51,125 bases of DNA from the NCBI GenBank assembly GCA_011049175.1, contig DSCJ01000129.1, positions 1 through 51,125 of the forward strand, read 5' to 3'. The notes beneath the pieces are model-generated. The model was given only the letters and a program-made list of their open reading frames with translations, ran no database searches and had not been told where the DNA came from. Of this stretch, positions 15,312 to 23,377 are shown in pieces; the first letter of the stretch is position 1, and every line of letters begins with the position of its first letter. This stretch comes from Bacteroidota bacterium (GTDB lineage: Bacteria; Bacteroidota; Bacteroidia; Bacteroidales; VadinHA17). A program made the position numbers and the translations under genes.

Positions 15312-16442
15312 ATGTTAGCAGCCATTGCATACAGCTTTTTCCAGCATTACTGGTGGGCCATCATCTCCCTGCTGGGAGGAACCCTGGTGTTTCTGATGTT
15401 TGTCCAGGGTGGACAGACCCTGATATATACCCTGGGGAGAAATGCCGTGCAACGTTCCATGATCGTGAATGCCCTGGGCAGAAAATGGGAGTTTACCTTT
15501 ACTACCCTGGTCACTTTCGGAGGAGCATTCTTTGCATCCTTCCCCCTGTTTTATGCCACCAGCTTCGGGGGGGCGTACTGGGTATGGATGCTCATTCTGT
15601 TTGCCTTCGTAATCCAGGCCATTTCCTACGAATACCGCTCCAAACCCGCTAATATTCTCGGACGCCGCACCTATGAATCCTTCCTTTTCATAAACGGGGC
15701 AGCCGGGACTATTTTGATCGGGACGGCCGTGGGAACTTTTTTCACCGGCTCGGCCTTTTCGGTCAATGAGTTGAATCAGCCGGGATGGGAAACCCCTTTT
15801 CACGGCCTGGAAGCATTGTTGAATGTAAGAAACCTGGCCCTGGGCCTGTCGGTGTTTTTTCTGGCCAGGATCCTGGGACTGTTGTATATCAGAAACAGTG
15901 TGGAGGAGGAAGAAATGGACCGGAGAATTCACCGGCATCTGATGATCAACGGCATCCCTTTTCTGGTCGTGTTCCTTTTTTTCATCGTTAGTTTGCTGGT
16001 TTCCGAGGGATATGCTGTGGATCCCGCTACGGGCCGGGTTTTTATGGAGAAAGGAAAATACCTGCACAATTTTTTAAACATGCCGCTGGTGGCAGTGCTG
16101 TTTCTGGCAGGGGTGATCCTGGTAATGACCGGATTGGGCATAGGTTGTTTTTCCGATTCCCGGAAAGGGATCTGGTACGCCGGTCCGGGGACCGTGCTTA
16201 CCGTGTTCTCCCTTTTTCTGGTGGCAGGCTATAATAATACGGCCTTCTATCCTTCCCATTATGATCTGCAGAGTTCCCTTACCATTTTTAATGCTTCTTC
16301 GAGTTATTATACATTGAAGGTTATGTCGGTGGTTTCCCTGCTGGTTCCCTTTGTTGCCGCCTACATCTGGGTGGCCTGGAGAGCGGTGAACAGGAAAAGG
16401 ATCACCGCTGTCGAACTGGATGGAGAATCACATGTCTACTGA
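15312..16442 (+). CDS. cydB: Cytochrome bd ubiquinol oxidase subunit II
   Basis: 376 residues with eight to nine membrane helices. It is the structural partner of CydA and starts 1 bp after its stop, so the two are coupled. Typical CydB features: an aromatic first helix (WWAIISLLGGTLVFLMFVQGG, where GG precedes the first loop), the KWEFTFTTLVTFGGAFFASFP helix, and a C-terminal helix WVAWRAVNRKRIT. Its last 11 bases overlap the start of the small protein at 16432. Confidence 0.93.
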   Translation: MLAAIAYSFFQHYWWAIISLLGGTLVFLMFVQGGQTLIYTLGRNAVQRSMIVNALGRKWEFTFTTLVTFGGAFFASFPLFYATSFGGAYWVWMLILFAFVIQAISYEYRSKPANILGRRTYESFLFINGAAGTILIGTAVGTFFTGSAFSVNELNQPGWETPFHGLEALLNVRNLALGLSVFFLARILGLLYIRNSVEEEEMDRRIHRHLMINGIPFLVVFLFFIVSLLVSEGYAVDPATGRVFMEKGKYLHNFLNMPLVAVLFLAGVILVMTGLGIGCFSDSRKGIWYAGPGTVLTVFSLFLVAGYNNTAFYPSHYDLQSSLTIFNASSSYYTLKVMSVVSLLVPFVAAYIWVAWRAVNRKRITAVELDGESHVY

Positions 16443-16575
16443 AAAAATAAAACACAATATGTATCTGGACTCCATACTTCATTATTTGTTATGGCCGCTG
16501 CTGATTCTGATATCATGGTTTGCCGTAAGATGGGCCCTGAAGCGTTTTGAAAAGAACCGCCGTTCAGGCAAATGA
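16432..16575 (+). CDS. Small single-span membrane protein, CydX-like by position
   Basis: A 47-codon frame (ATG 16432, TGA 16573-16575) that starts inside the end of cydB and overlaps it by 11 bp. The N-terminus is polar (MSTEKIKHNMYLDS), followed by one hydrophobic helix (LLWPLLILISWFAV) and a basic tail (RWALKRFEKNRRSGK). In Proteobacteria CydX, and in Geobacillus CydS, are short single-helix subunits of cytochrome bd encoded after cydB. I see no clear sequence match to either, so CydX-like means position and topology only. The overlap with cydB argues that it is translated. Confidence 0.7.
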   Translation: MSTEKIKHNMYLDSILHYLLWPLLILISWFAVRWALKRFEKNRRSGK

Positions 16576-16727
16576 GGCTACTTCTGTTATTTATGGTATG
16601 TTTTTATTTTCTTCCTGGGTAATGTGCAATTGTTCCGGATTTTGTGTGGTTCCAAGAAATAGTTTTTATATTTTCGAAAAGTGATTTTCATCGATGCCGG
16701 TTTTTTCCGGAATAATCTAATACCATC

Positions 16728-18740
16728 ATGCAAAAACCTTTAGGAATCGTTTGTCTGCTGGCTTCAATGGCCGGCATGGCCGGATGGTTGCCCTTAAAGG
16801 GCCAGTCCGGTTTTCGTGAATACCTGAAACCTGCCGAGATCAATGCCCGCCTGGAAGGCCTTCAGGCGAAATACCCCTCGCAGGTATCAGTAAAGAAAAT
16901 GGCTGTTTCACCGGGGGGCATTCCGGTGAATATGCTCGAAATTGGCTCTGGTGGTGGTGAACGGCCTGCCGTTCTGGTCGTGGCCAATGCAGAAGGGACC
17001 TATCCCATAGCCAGCCTGGGCGCTCTCTACCTGGCCGGCCGGATCCTGGCTGAACCGGATAAATACAGCGAACTGAAATGGTATATTATTCCCTGCCTGA
17101 ATCCCGACGGAGCCATGCGTTATTTTTCCGATCCTCTGTATATGGATGGCCGGAACGCACGGGAGGTGAATGACGACCTGGATGATCAAATGGATGAGGA
17201 TGGCTACAACGACCTGAACGGAGACGGGTACATTACCCGGATGCGCGTCAGGCATCCGGAAGGGGAATGGATTCCCGTGGATAGTGATCCCAGGATGATG
17301 AAAAGGGCCGATCCGGCCAAAGGAGAGAAGGGGATCTACAAAGTATACACGGAAGGGGTGGATGATGACGGAGACGGAAAGTACAACGAAGATCTGCCCG
17401 GTGGAGTGGATCCCTCCATCAATTTCCCTCACCTGTTCAAACCGTTTACATCCGCAGGAGGCAAATGGCCTGGAGAAATTGACGAAACCTTCCGGTTAAT
17501 GAAGTTTGTGTATGAACATCCCGAGATCGCCATGGGCTTTTACTTCGGTTCATCCGATTTTTGTTATGCCCCGCCACGTGCAGGCCGGAGGGGATCAGTG
17601 GATATGAACCGGATCAAGATACCCCCAAGGCAGGCACGCCGGTTCAATGTGGATCCTGATAAGACCTATACCATGGAAGAGATCAAGCAACTTCTTCAGC
17701 CCATGATGCCCCAGGGAATGGAAATATCGGAATCCATGATCGCCGGTTTTCTGGGATTGGGAGCTGTGGTGAATCCTCTGGAAGAGGATATGAAATTTTA
17801 CAAACACTTGTCGGAGGAATACAAGGAATACCTGAAAGAAAAGGGATACGAAGACGAGAGACTGGATGCTCCCCAGGACCGGGACGGATCGTTTGAACTG
17901 TGGATGTATTATCACGTGGGAGTTCCTTCCTTCAGCATGAATCTGTTTACCCTCCCGAAACCAGAGGAAAAAAACAAGGACGGGGAGGCTCTTTCTCCTG
18001 AGAGAATAGAAAAAATGTCAAAAGAGGAATTCCTTGGCCTGGGTGAGGAGAAGATTGAAAAATGGCTCAGGGAAACAGGGTCTCCTTCTCAGTTTAAAGG
18101 ATCTCAGGTGATGGCAATGGTGGAATCGGGACAGCTTACCCCCGAAAGGATCGCTGCCATGATGAAGCAACAGGGCGTGACAGAAAAAAAGAATGATGGC
18201 GATCCGGCCATGAAAGCCCTGATTGCTTTCAGTGACCGGGAACTTGACGGAAAGGGGTTTGTTGAGTGGATGCCTTTTCAACACCCCGACCTGGGTGAAG
18301 TGGAGATTGGGGGCGCCGTCCCCTTTACCGAAAACACACCTCCCGCTTCAATGATCGATTCACTGCTTGAATTCCAGGTCCCCTGGGTGTTCGAACTGAC
18401 GGAAAAACTTCCCCGCCTGTCCATACGCGAAGTAAAAACCACCGACCTGGGCAACGGAGTATACCGCCTGGAGGTCTGGATAGAGAACGGGAAATATTTA
18501 CCCTTTCCCACCGCTATGGGGGAAAGGAATCAGCAACCCGCTCCTGCCATACTGCTGTTGGAAGGCGTGAACCTGGAATTTTTACAGGGCCTGCCGCGTA
18601 CTCCGGTACAAAAAGTGGGTGGAATGAAGGTACATAAGGAAGAATGGCTGATCCGTTCTGCCAGTTCCCAGACCCTGACCCTCAGGCTCACCAGCAAAAA
18701 TGCCTGGGGTGATGTGAAAACCATAAAAATTGGAGGCTAA
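16728..18740 (+). CDS. Secreted M14 carboxypeptidase-like protein, apparently inactive
   Basis: 670 residues with a signal peptide. It aligns along its whole length with the downstream paralogue (18742-20493), a zinc carboxypeptidase of family M14. Each catalytic position is changed here: the HxxE zinc motif reads NAEGTYP (residues 87-93), the NRN arginine region reads SINFPH, the third zinc ligand region reads GFYFGSSDF, and the catalytic Glu region reads FSMNLFTL. Two acidic loops resembling calcium-binding sites are kept (DLNGDGYITR, VDDDGDGKYNEDLP). A Lys/Glu-rich insertion fills about 400-500. It most likely binds rather than cleaves peptides or glycopeptides, perhaps as a partner of its neighbour. 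Whether it is inactive is inferred. Confidence 0.75.
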   Translation: MQKPLGIVCLLASMAGMAGWLPLKGQSGFREYLKPAEINARLEGLQAKYPSQVSVKKMAVSPGGIPVNMLEIGSGGGERPAVLVVANAEGTYPIASLGALYLAGRILAEPDKYSELKWYIIPCLNPDGAMRYFSDPLYMDGRNAREVNDDLDDQMDEDGYNDLNGDGYITRMRVRHPEGEWIPVDSDPRMMKRADPAKGEKGIYKVYTEGVDDDGDGKYNEDLPGGVDPSINFPHLFKPFTSAGGKWPGEIDETFRLMKFVYEHPEIAMGFYFGSSDFCYAPPRAGRRGSVDMNRIKIPPRQARRFNVDPDKTYTMEEIKQLLQPMMPQGMEISESMIAGFLGLGAVVNPLEEDMKFYKHLSEEYKEYLKEKGYEDERLDAPQDRDGSFELWMYYHVGVPSFSMNLFTLPKPEEKNKDGEALSPERIEKMSKEEFLGLGEEKIEKWLRETGSPSQFKGSQVMAMVESGQLTPERIAAMMKQQGVTEKKNDGDPAMKALIAFSDRELDGKGFVEWMPFQHPDLGEVEIGGAVPFTENTPPASMIDSLLEFQVPWVFELTEKLPRLSIREVKTTDLGNGVYRLEVWIENGKYLPFPTAMGERNQQPAPAILLLEGVNLEFLQGLPRTPVQKVGGMKVHKEEWLIRSASSQTLTLRLTSKNAWGDVKTIKIGG

Positions 18741-18741
18741 T

Positions 18742-20493
18742 ATGAAAACGATTTTCCGGCATATACTGATCACGGGCGGGTTTCTGTCGTTGATGAACCT
18801 CATGCCTGCCCAGGAGATCACCGTACCACTGCGTTTTGACAGGTACTATGATTATGAAGAACTTATTGAAGCTATGAAAGCCCTGAACAGGGCCTATCCG
18901 CGGCTTACCCATCTTGACCTGGTGGGAAAAAGCGAAGAAAACCGTGAAATATGGGCTCTTACCATCAACAACCCCCAAACGGGTAATGAACTGGATAAAC
19001 CGGGAGTGTATGTTGATGGAAATATTCACGGAAATGAAGTGCAGGCAGGCGAGGTATGTCTGTATTTTGCCGATTACCTGTTAAAAAATTACGGCAAGAA
19101 TCCCAGAATCACCGCGCTGGTCGATAAAAATGCCTATTATGTGGTTCCTTCGGTGAACGTGGACGGACGATACCATTTCTTCAACGATCCCAATACTCCC
19201 AGCACCAACCGCGGATTGAGAAGGCCTCACGACGATGACAGGGACGGACTTTTCGATGAGGATTTTCCCGATGATCTGGACGGTGACGGTAATATATGCA
19301 ACATGCGGAAAAGGGATCCGTTCGGCCAGTACCGTACCGACCCGCTGGATTCCCGACTGATGATCCCGGTAAAGCCCGGGGAACCAGGCGAGTGGACCCT
19401 TCTGGGCCAGGAAGGGATTGACAACGACGGGGACGGACAGGTCAATGAAGATTCAGAAGGGTATGTCGACCCTAACAGAAACTGGCCGTATAACTGGGAG
19501 CCTCCATACGTACAGAGGGGCTCTGACAACTATCCCTTGTCGGGTGTTGGACTCAAAGCCCTGGCAAATTACATTATAGACCGCCCGAATATCATCATGG
19601 CCTTTGCTTTTCATAACAACGGGGGAATGTTTCTCCGCGGACCCGGTACAGAAGACCAGGGTGACTTTCCAAGAAACGATGTGGAAGTGTTCGATTATCT
19701 GGGGAAAAATGCCGAAAAGATTGTTCCCGGATACAGATATCTCCTGAGCTGGCGCGACCTGTACAGCACCTATGGAGATTTCGGCGATTTCATGGATAAT
19801 ATAGTGGGAGCCTACACCTTTGTGGGCGAACTGTACCGTACTGATGATGAAACATTCCGTTCACCCGGTGAATCACAGAAGCAGGAAGATGAAGGAAGCA
19901 TGTTCACGGAAAATACCAGCCGTACCAAAGAACGCCTGGAGTTCAACGATCATGTGGTGCACGGCGATCTCTATAAAGAATGGACCCCTTACAACCATCC
20001 TACTTACGGGGAGATAGAGATCGGCGGATGGGTGAAAATGAGTTCCCGCCTGCCGCATCCTTTTATGCTTCCCGACCTGGTGCACCGGAATGCTGCTGCC
20101 GTGATATTTTCCAGCGAGCAAACCCCCGAGATCAAACTCGAAGTGACAGAAACCGAAAAAATTGACAGGAACCTGTACCGGGTAACCGTGAGGCTGTCAA
20201 ACCGGAAGGCCATTCCTTCCCTGACATACCATGCCGTGCAGAAGAAGATCCATGAGCAGGACATTCTGAAGGTGCATGGGAAACAGATCAGGGTGGTCAG
20301 TGGAGGCAGATTGACTGACCTTTACCGGAACCGGGTGGTTTACAAGGAACATAAACCCGAAATCCAGTATCTTCAGGTTCCCGGCTTCGGAAAAATTGAA
20401 TTCCAGTTCCTGGTGAGCGGGAAAGGGGAAATGCAGGTGGAATACACTTCACTGAAAGCCGGAAAAATACGGAAAACGGTGTCCCTGAAATAA
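18742..20493 (+). CDS. Secreted M14 family zinc carboxypeptidase
   Basis: 583 residues from ATG 18742, chosen because a strong Shine-Dalgarno (TTGGAGG) precedes it and the signal peptide begins there. All M14 residues are present: zinc ligands His96 and Glu99 (NIHGNEVQ), substrate-binding Arg246 (PNRNWPYNW), third zinc ligand His291 (FHNNGG) and catalytic Glu363 (FVGELYR). Two Asp-rich loops (HDDDRDGLFDEDF, LDGDGN, then GIDNDGDGQVNED) are inserted between the zinc sites and look like calcium-binding turns. A beta-type C-terminal region follows. It probably trims peptides in the periplasm or outside the cell. It follows the inactive paralogue by 1 bp. Confidence 0.88.
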   Translation: MKTIFRHILITGGFLSLMNLMPAQEITVPLRFDRYYDYEELIEAMKALNRAYPRLTHLDLVGKSEENREIWALTINNPQTGNELDKPGVYVDGNIHGNEVQAGEVCLYFADYLLKNYGKNPRITALVDKNAYYVVPSVNVDGRYHFFNDPNTPSTNRGLRRPHDDDRDGLFDEDFPDDLDGDGNICNMRKRDPFGQYRTDPLDSRLMIPVKPGEPGEWTLLGQEGIDNDGDGQVNEDSEGYVDPNRNWPYNWEPPYVQRGSDNYPLSGVGLKALANYIIDRPNIIMAFAFHNNGGMFLRGPGTEDQGDFPRNDVEVFDYLGKNAEKIVPGYRYLLSWRDLYSTYGDFGDFMDNIVGAYTFVGELYRTDDETFRSPGESQKQEDEGSMFTENTSRTKERLEFNDHVVHGDLYKEWTPYNHPTYGEIEIGGWVKMSSRLPHPFMLPDLVHRNAAAVIFSSEQTPEIKLEVTETEKIDRNLYRVTVRLSNRKAIPSLTYHAVQKKIHEQDILKVHGKQIRVVSGGRLTDLYRNRVVYKEHKPEIQYLQVPGFGKIEFQFLVSGKGEMQVEYTSLKAGKIRKTVSLK

Positions 20494-20510
20494 GGATGCC
20501 GGGGAAACAA

Positions 20511-20547
20511 AAAAAAGAGGCTGTCTCAAAAGGTCAGCCTCTTTTTT
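20511..20547. terminator. Bidirectional intrinsic terminator
   Basis: GAGGCTG (20517-20523) pairs with CAGCCTC (20535-20541), flanked by an A-run on the left and a T-run on the right that extend the stem. It lies between the convergent carboxypeptidase and purS genes and can serve both. Confidence 0.85.
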
Positions 20548-20565
20548 TTATGGTGAGGATTCAGG

Positions 20566-20817
20566 TCAGGCCTGTCTTACCGTATATTCATAACCTTCCA
20601 TTATGGGATTTGCCAGGATCTTGTTGCAGGCTTCGTTGACCTTTTCCATGGCCTGTTCCTTGCTTTCAGCCTCAATCTCCAGTGTGATGTGCTTCCCGAT
20701 CCGGACATTGGAAATTTCGTGAAAACCTATATTGGTCATACTTTTTGTAACCGCTTTTCCCTGGGGATCGAGCAGATTTTTCAGAGGCATGACATTGATT
20801 TCGGCAATGAATTTCAT
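20566..20817 (-). CDS. purS: Phosphoribosylformylglycinamidine synthase subunit PurS
   Basis: 83 residues, the small bridging subunit of the three-part FGAM synthase (PurS-PurL-PurQ) of purine synthesis. The family pattern is seen: PLKNLLDPQGKAV, NVRIGKHITLEIEA, and ACNKILANPIMEGY. The ATG at 20817 (MKFIAEINVMP) fits the family start; the frame is open for 27 more codons upstream but that part overlaps pssA. purL and purQ are not in the window. It starts 4 bp after the pssA stop. Confidence 0.88.
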   Translation of the reverse strand: MKFIAEINVMPLKNLLDPQGKAVTKSMTNIGFHEISNVRIGKHITLEIEAESKEQAMEKVNEACNKILANPIMEGYEYTVRQA

Positions 20818-20821
20818 AGTC

Positions 20822-21553
20822 TTAATCTTTTGATGGTCTGAAACCTGCTGCAAAAATGGATAGCAGAATATACCATCCGATAAGCAGGGGCAGGGCAAAC
20901 CATTGCAATAATATTAATAAAATGGCAGATATTCCAACAAAAAGAAACCGAATTTCATTTCCGTGATATTTCAGATGGGGGAATTTAAGGGAGAACATGG
21001 GAATGGAAGAAACCATCAGAAAGGAAAACAGGAATACCAGCAGCAACATAGGGGCAGTTTGCTGCATGAACTGAACCACGGTGTTTTCCGGGAACCTGAT
21101 AATCAGGAATACACAGGAGGTAAAAAACAATCCGCTGGCAGGGGTGGGAAGTCCCAGGAATGAACCTGTTTGCCTCTCGTCATGGTTGTACCGGGCCAGC
21201 CGGATGGCTGAGGCAATTACCAGCAGCACGGGAGAAGCAGTTACCAGCCAGGCCAGCACCTGTTCTTTTCCGTTAAGGGCCGGAGGGATCCGGCCTCCGG
21301 AAAGAACCATACTCACCAGCAGGGCAGGGACCACACCGAAACTTACCAGATCGGCCAGGGAATCCAGGTCCTTGCCAATAATATGATGGGCTTTCAGTAA
21401 GCGGGCTGCCAGGCCGTCGAAAAAATCAAAAACAGCAGCCAGTCCCACGAAATAAACGGTCCACACCGGCTGCCCGGCTGCCAGGGCCAGGATGCCCGAG
21501 AATCCGCAGGCCAGGTTGAGCAGGGTGATCAAATTGGGTATGTGCTGGCGCAT
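20822..21553 (-). CDS. pssA: CDP-diacylglycerol--serine O-phosphatidyltransferase
   Basis: About 243 residues of an integral membrane CDP-alcohol phosphotransferase that makes phosphatidylserine. The signature DGxxAR...G...D...D is complete in DFFDGLAARLL, IGKDLDSLADLVSFG. About seven membrane spans follow. Start 21553 (MRQHIPNLITLLNL) fits the family; the frame is open 14 codons further up. Together with cdsA and psd, also in this window, it completes the route to phosphatidylethanolamine. Confidence 0.92.
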   Translation of the reverse strand: MRQHIPNLITLLNLACGFSGILALAAGQPVWTVYFVGLAAVFDFFDGLAARLLKAHHIIGKDLDSLADLVSFGVVPALLVSMVLSGGRIPPALNGKEQVLAWLVTASPVLLVIASAIRLARYNHDERQTGSFLGLPTPASGLFFTSCVFLIIRFPENTVVQFMQQTAPMLLLVFLFSFLMVSSIPMFSLKFPHLKYHGNEIRFLFVGISAILLILLQWFALPLLIGWYILLSIFAAGFRPSKD

Positions 21554-21738
21554 GAAAATGTTTTCAGAAATGAACGGTGGCAATATCCCCGACAAAAATA
21601 AGTTTTTTTATTTAGTTCGCTGAACGCAGGATAACAATTCACAGAATGCATGCATGTTCTGATGTGTTTCAGGTTAAATGTTTTTTCATACAGGGCTTTT
21701 CCGTAAATTTACCCTGATTATTTCCATAACGAATCCTT

Positions 21739-22164
21739 ATGTCACTCCGGATTGCCATTGATTTTGACGGGACCATTGTTGAGCATGCATATCCCAATAT
21801 AGGGAAGGAAAAACTGTTTGCTTTCGAGACCATGAAGCTGCTGCAGAAAAAAGGCCACCGCCTGATCCTGTGGACCATACGTACCGGGAAAGAAATGGAG
21901 GAGGCCGTGACATATTGCCGTGAGCGGGGCGTGGAGTTCTATGCTGTAAACAAGAGCTATCCGGAGGAAGAATGGACGGGAGAAGCATCGAGGAAAATTG
22001 AGGCGGATGTATTTATTGACGACAGGAACATTGGAGGGTTGCCGGGCTGGACCGATATATACCGGATGATCCATCCGGAAGACTATCCGGGAAGTATATT
22101 GGAGAAGAAGATGATCAGGCACAGGAAATGGTGGAAAAGACTGAAATTTTTCGGGAATTCATAA
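21739..22164 (+). CDS. Small HAD-family phosphatase
   Basis: 141 residues, a minimal haloacid dehalogenase fold without a cap domain. Motif I DFDGT (nucleophile Asp8, acid/base Asp10) is followed by motif II LWTIRTG and motif IV VFIDDRNIGG. The size and motifs match the Bacteroides BT_0820-like group of small HAD hydrolases. The substrate is unknown. The upstream gap (21596-21738) contains a CAGAA/TTCTG inverted repeat around GCATGC (about 21652-21671) but no clear promoter. Confidence 0.8.
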   Translation: MSLRIAIDFDGTIVEHAYPNIGKEKLFAFETMKLLQKKGHRLILWTIRTGKEMEEAVTYCRERGVEFYAVNKSYPEEEWTGEASRKIEADVFIDDRNIGGLPGWTDIYRMIHPEDYPGSILEKKMIRHRKWWKRLKFFGNS

Positions 22165-22185
22165 TAACCTGATTTAACTATAAAC

Positions 22186-23331
22186 ATGATATTCATAGCA
22201 AAGCACGGAACGAGAAACTGGGCAACAGCCATTCTGTTCCTGACCGGTTCTTTTGTTTTTGCTGCCTGTGGTTCTTCCGACAGAGGTTCTGTGGAAGTGT
22301 CTTCCGCGGAAAAAGGGGAATTGCAGGAAAAAGCGGCAGGTCGCACGGGAACGATCCGTTTCCTGGAGCCGTCGAATGGCAGCCGGTTTCATTCGGATGA
22401 AACCGTGAAATTTTCCGTGCAATACGACAAAAAATTGCCTGTACCCGATTCGGTGGCGATATATGCAGACAGTGAGGCCAGGGAAGTACTTGACTCCGGC
22501 CAGACCGTATGGACCTGGGACCTGAGGCAGGAAAGGCTGGGGATACGGCGTATTTCTGTAAGAGGATACAGGGAAGGCCGGGTTGAGCAGGAAGGACAGA
22601 TTCGCATTGTCATTCTTTCTGCCACCCTACCGGTTCAGTATGGCTACCGGGTGGTCAGATCCTATCCGCATGACAGGGAGGCTTATACGCAGGGACTGAT
22701 ATACGATAAAGGTTTCATTTATGAGAGTACCGGGCAATACGGGCAATCTTCCCTCAGAAAAGTGGATCTCGAAACAGGGGAAGTTCTCAATATGTTGCGA
22801 CTTTCCGATGATCTGTTTGCCGAAGGGATATGTCTTTACAATAACCGGATCATTCAACTGACGTGGACCTCCCGGGTGGGATTCGTATACGACAAAGAAT
22901 CGTTCCGACTGATCAACAAAATCCATTACCCTACCCAGGGGTGGGGACTTACCACCAACGGTACCGATCTGATCATGAGCGACGGAACGCAAATTATTTA
23001 TTTTCTGGAGCCGGATTATTTTACCGAATTACATCGCATTGAAGTATACGACCACAGGGATCAGGTAAATGACCTGAACGAACTGGAGTACATACGCGGA
23101 GAGATATGGGCCAATGTATATCAAACCGACCTCATTGTGCGGATTGATCCTAAGACGGGCCGGGTAACGGGTGTTATTGATCTGGCCGGTTTGCTGCCGG
23201 CGCGGTACCAACATCCCCGGCTTGATGTGCTGAACGGCATTGCCTGGGACAGTGAAAACGACCGCTTGTTTGTGACCGGGAAAATGTGGCCTCTCCTGTT
23301 CGAGATTGAGCTGGTGGAAAAAACACCGTAA
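22186..23331 (+). CDS. Glutaminyl-peptide cyclotransferase lipoprotein
   Basis: 381 residues. An N-terminal lipobox (FVFAACGSS, lipid-modified Cys28) anchors it to the membrane. Residues about 55-145 form an Ig-like extra domain; from about 150 the protein matches the bacterial/plant-type glutamine cyclotransferase beta-propeller (SYPHDREAYTQGLIYDKGFIYESTG, LNELEYIRGEIWANVY, LNGIAWD). The enzyme turns N-terminal Gln into pyroglutamate, which shields secreted proteins with exposed Gln after signal cleavage. This is common in Bacteroidota, where signal peptidase products often begin with Gln. Confidence 0.9.
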   Translation: MIFIAKHGTRNWATAILFLTGSFVFAACGSSDRGSVEVSSAEKGELQEKAAGRTGTIRFLEPSNGSRFHSDETVKFSVQYDKKLPVPDSVAIYADSEAREVLDSGQTVWTWDLRQERLGIRRISVRGYREGRVEQEGQIRIVILSATLPVQYGYRVVRSYPHDREAYTQGLIYDKGFIYESTGQYGQSSLRKVDLETGEVLNMLRLSDDLFAEGICLYNNRIIQLTWTSRVGFVYDKESFRLINKIHYPTQGWGLTTNGTDLIMSDGTQIIYFLEPDYFTELHRIEVYDHRDQVNDLNELEYIRGEIWANVYQTDLIVRIDPKTGRVTGVIDLAGLLPARYQHPRLDVLNGIAWDSENDRLFVTGKMWPLLFEIELVEKTP

Positions 23332-23377
23332 TGCATGGTTCGTTTTGCTGGAACCGGTCCTTCTGACCTTTTCCGGT

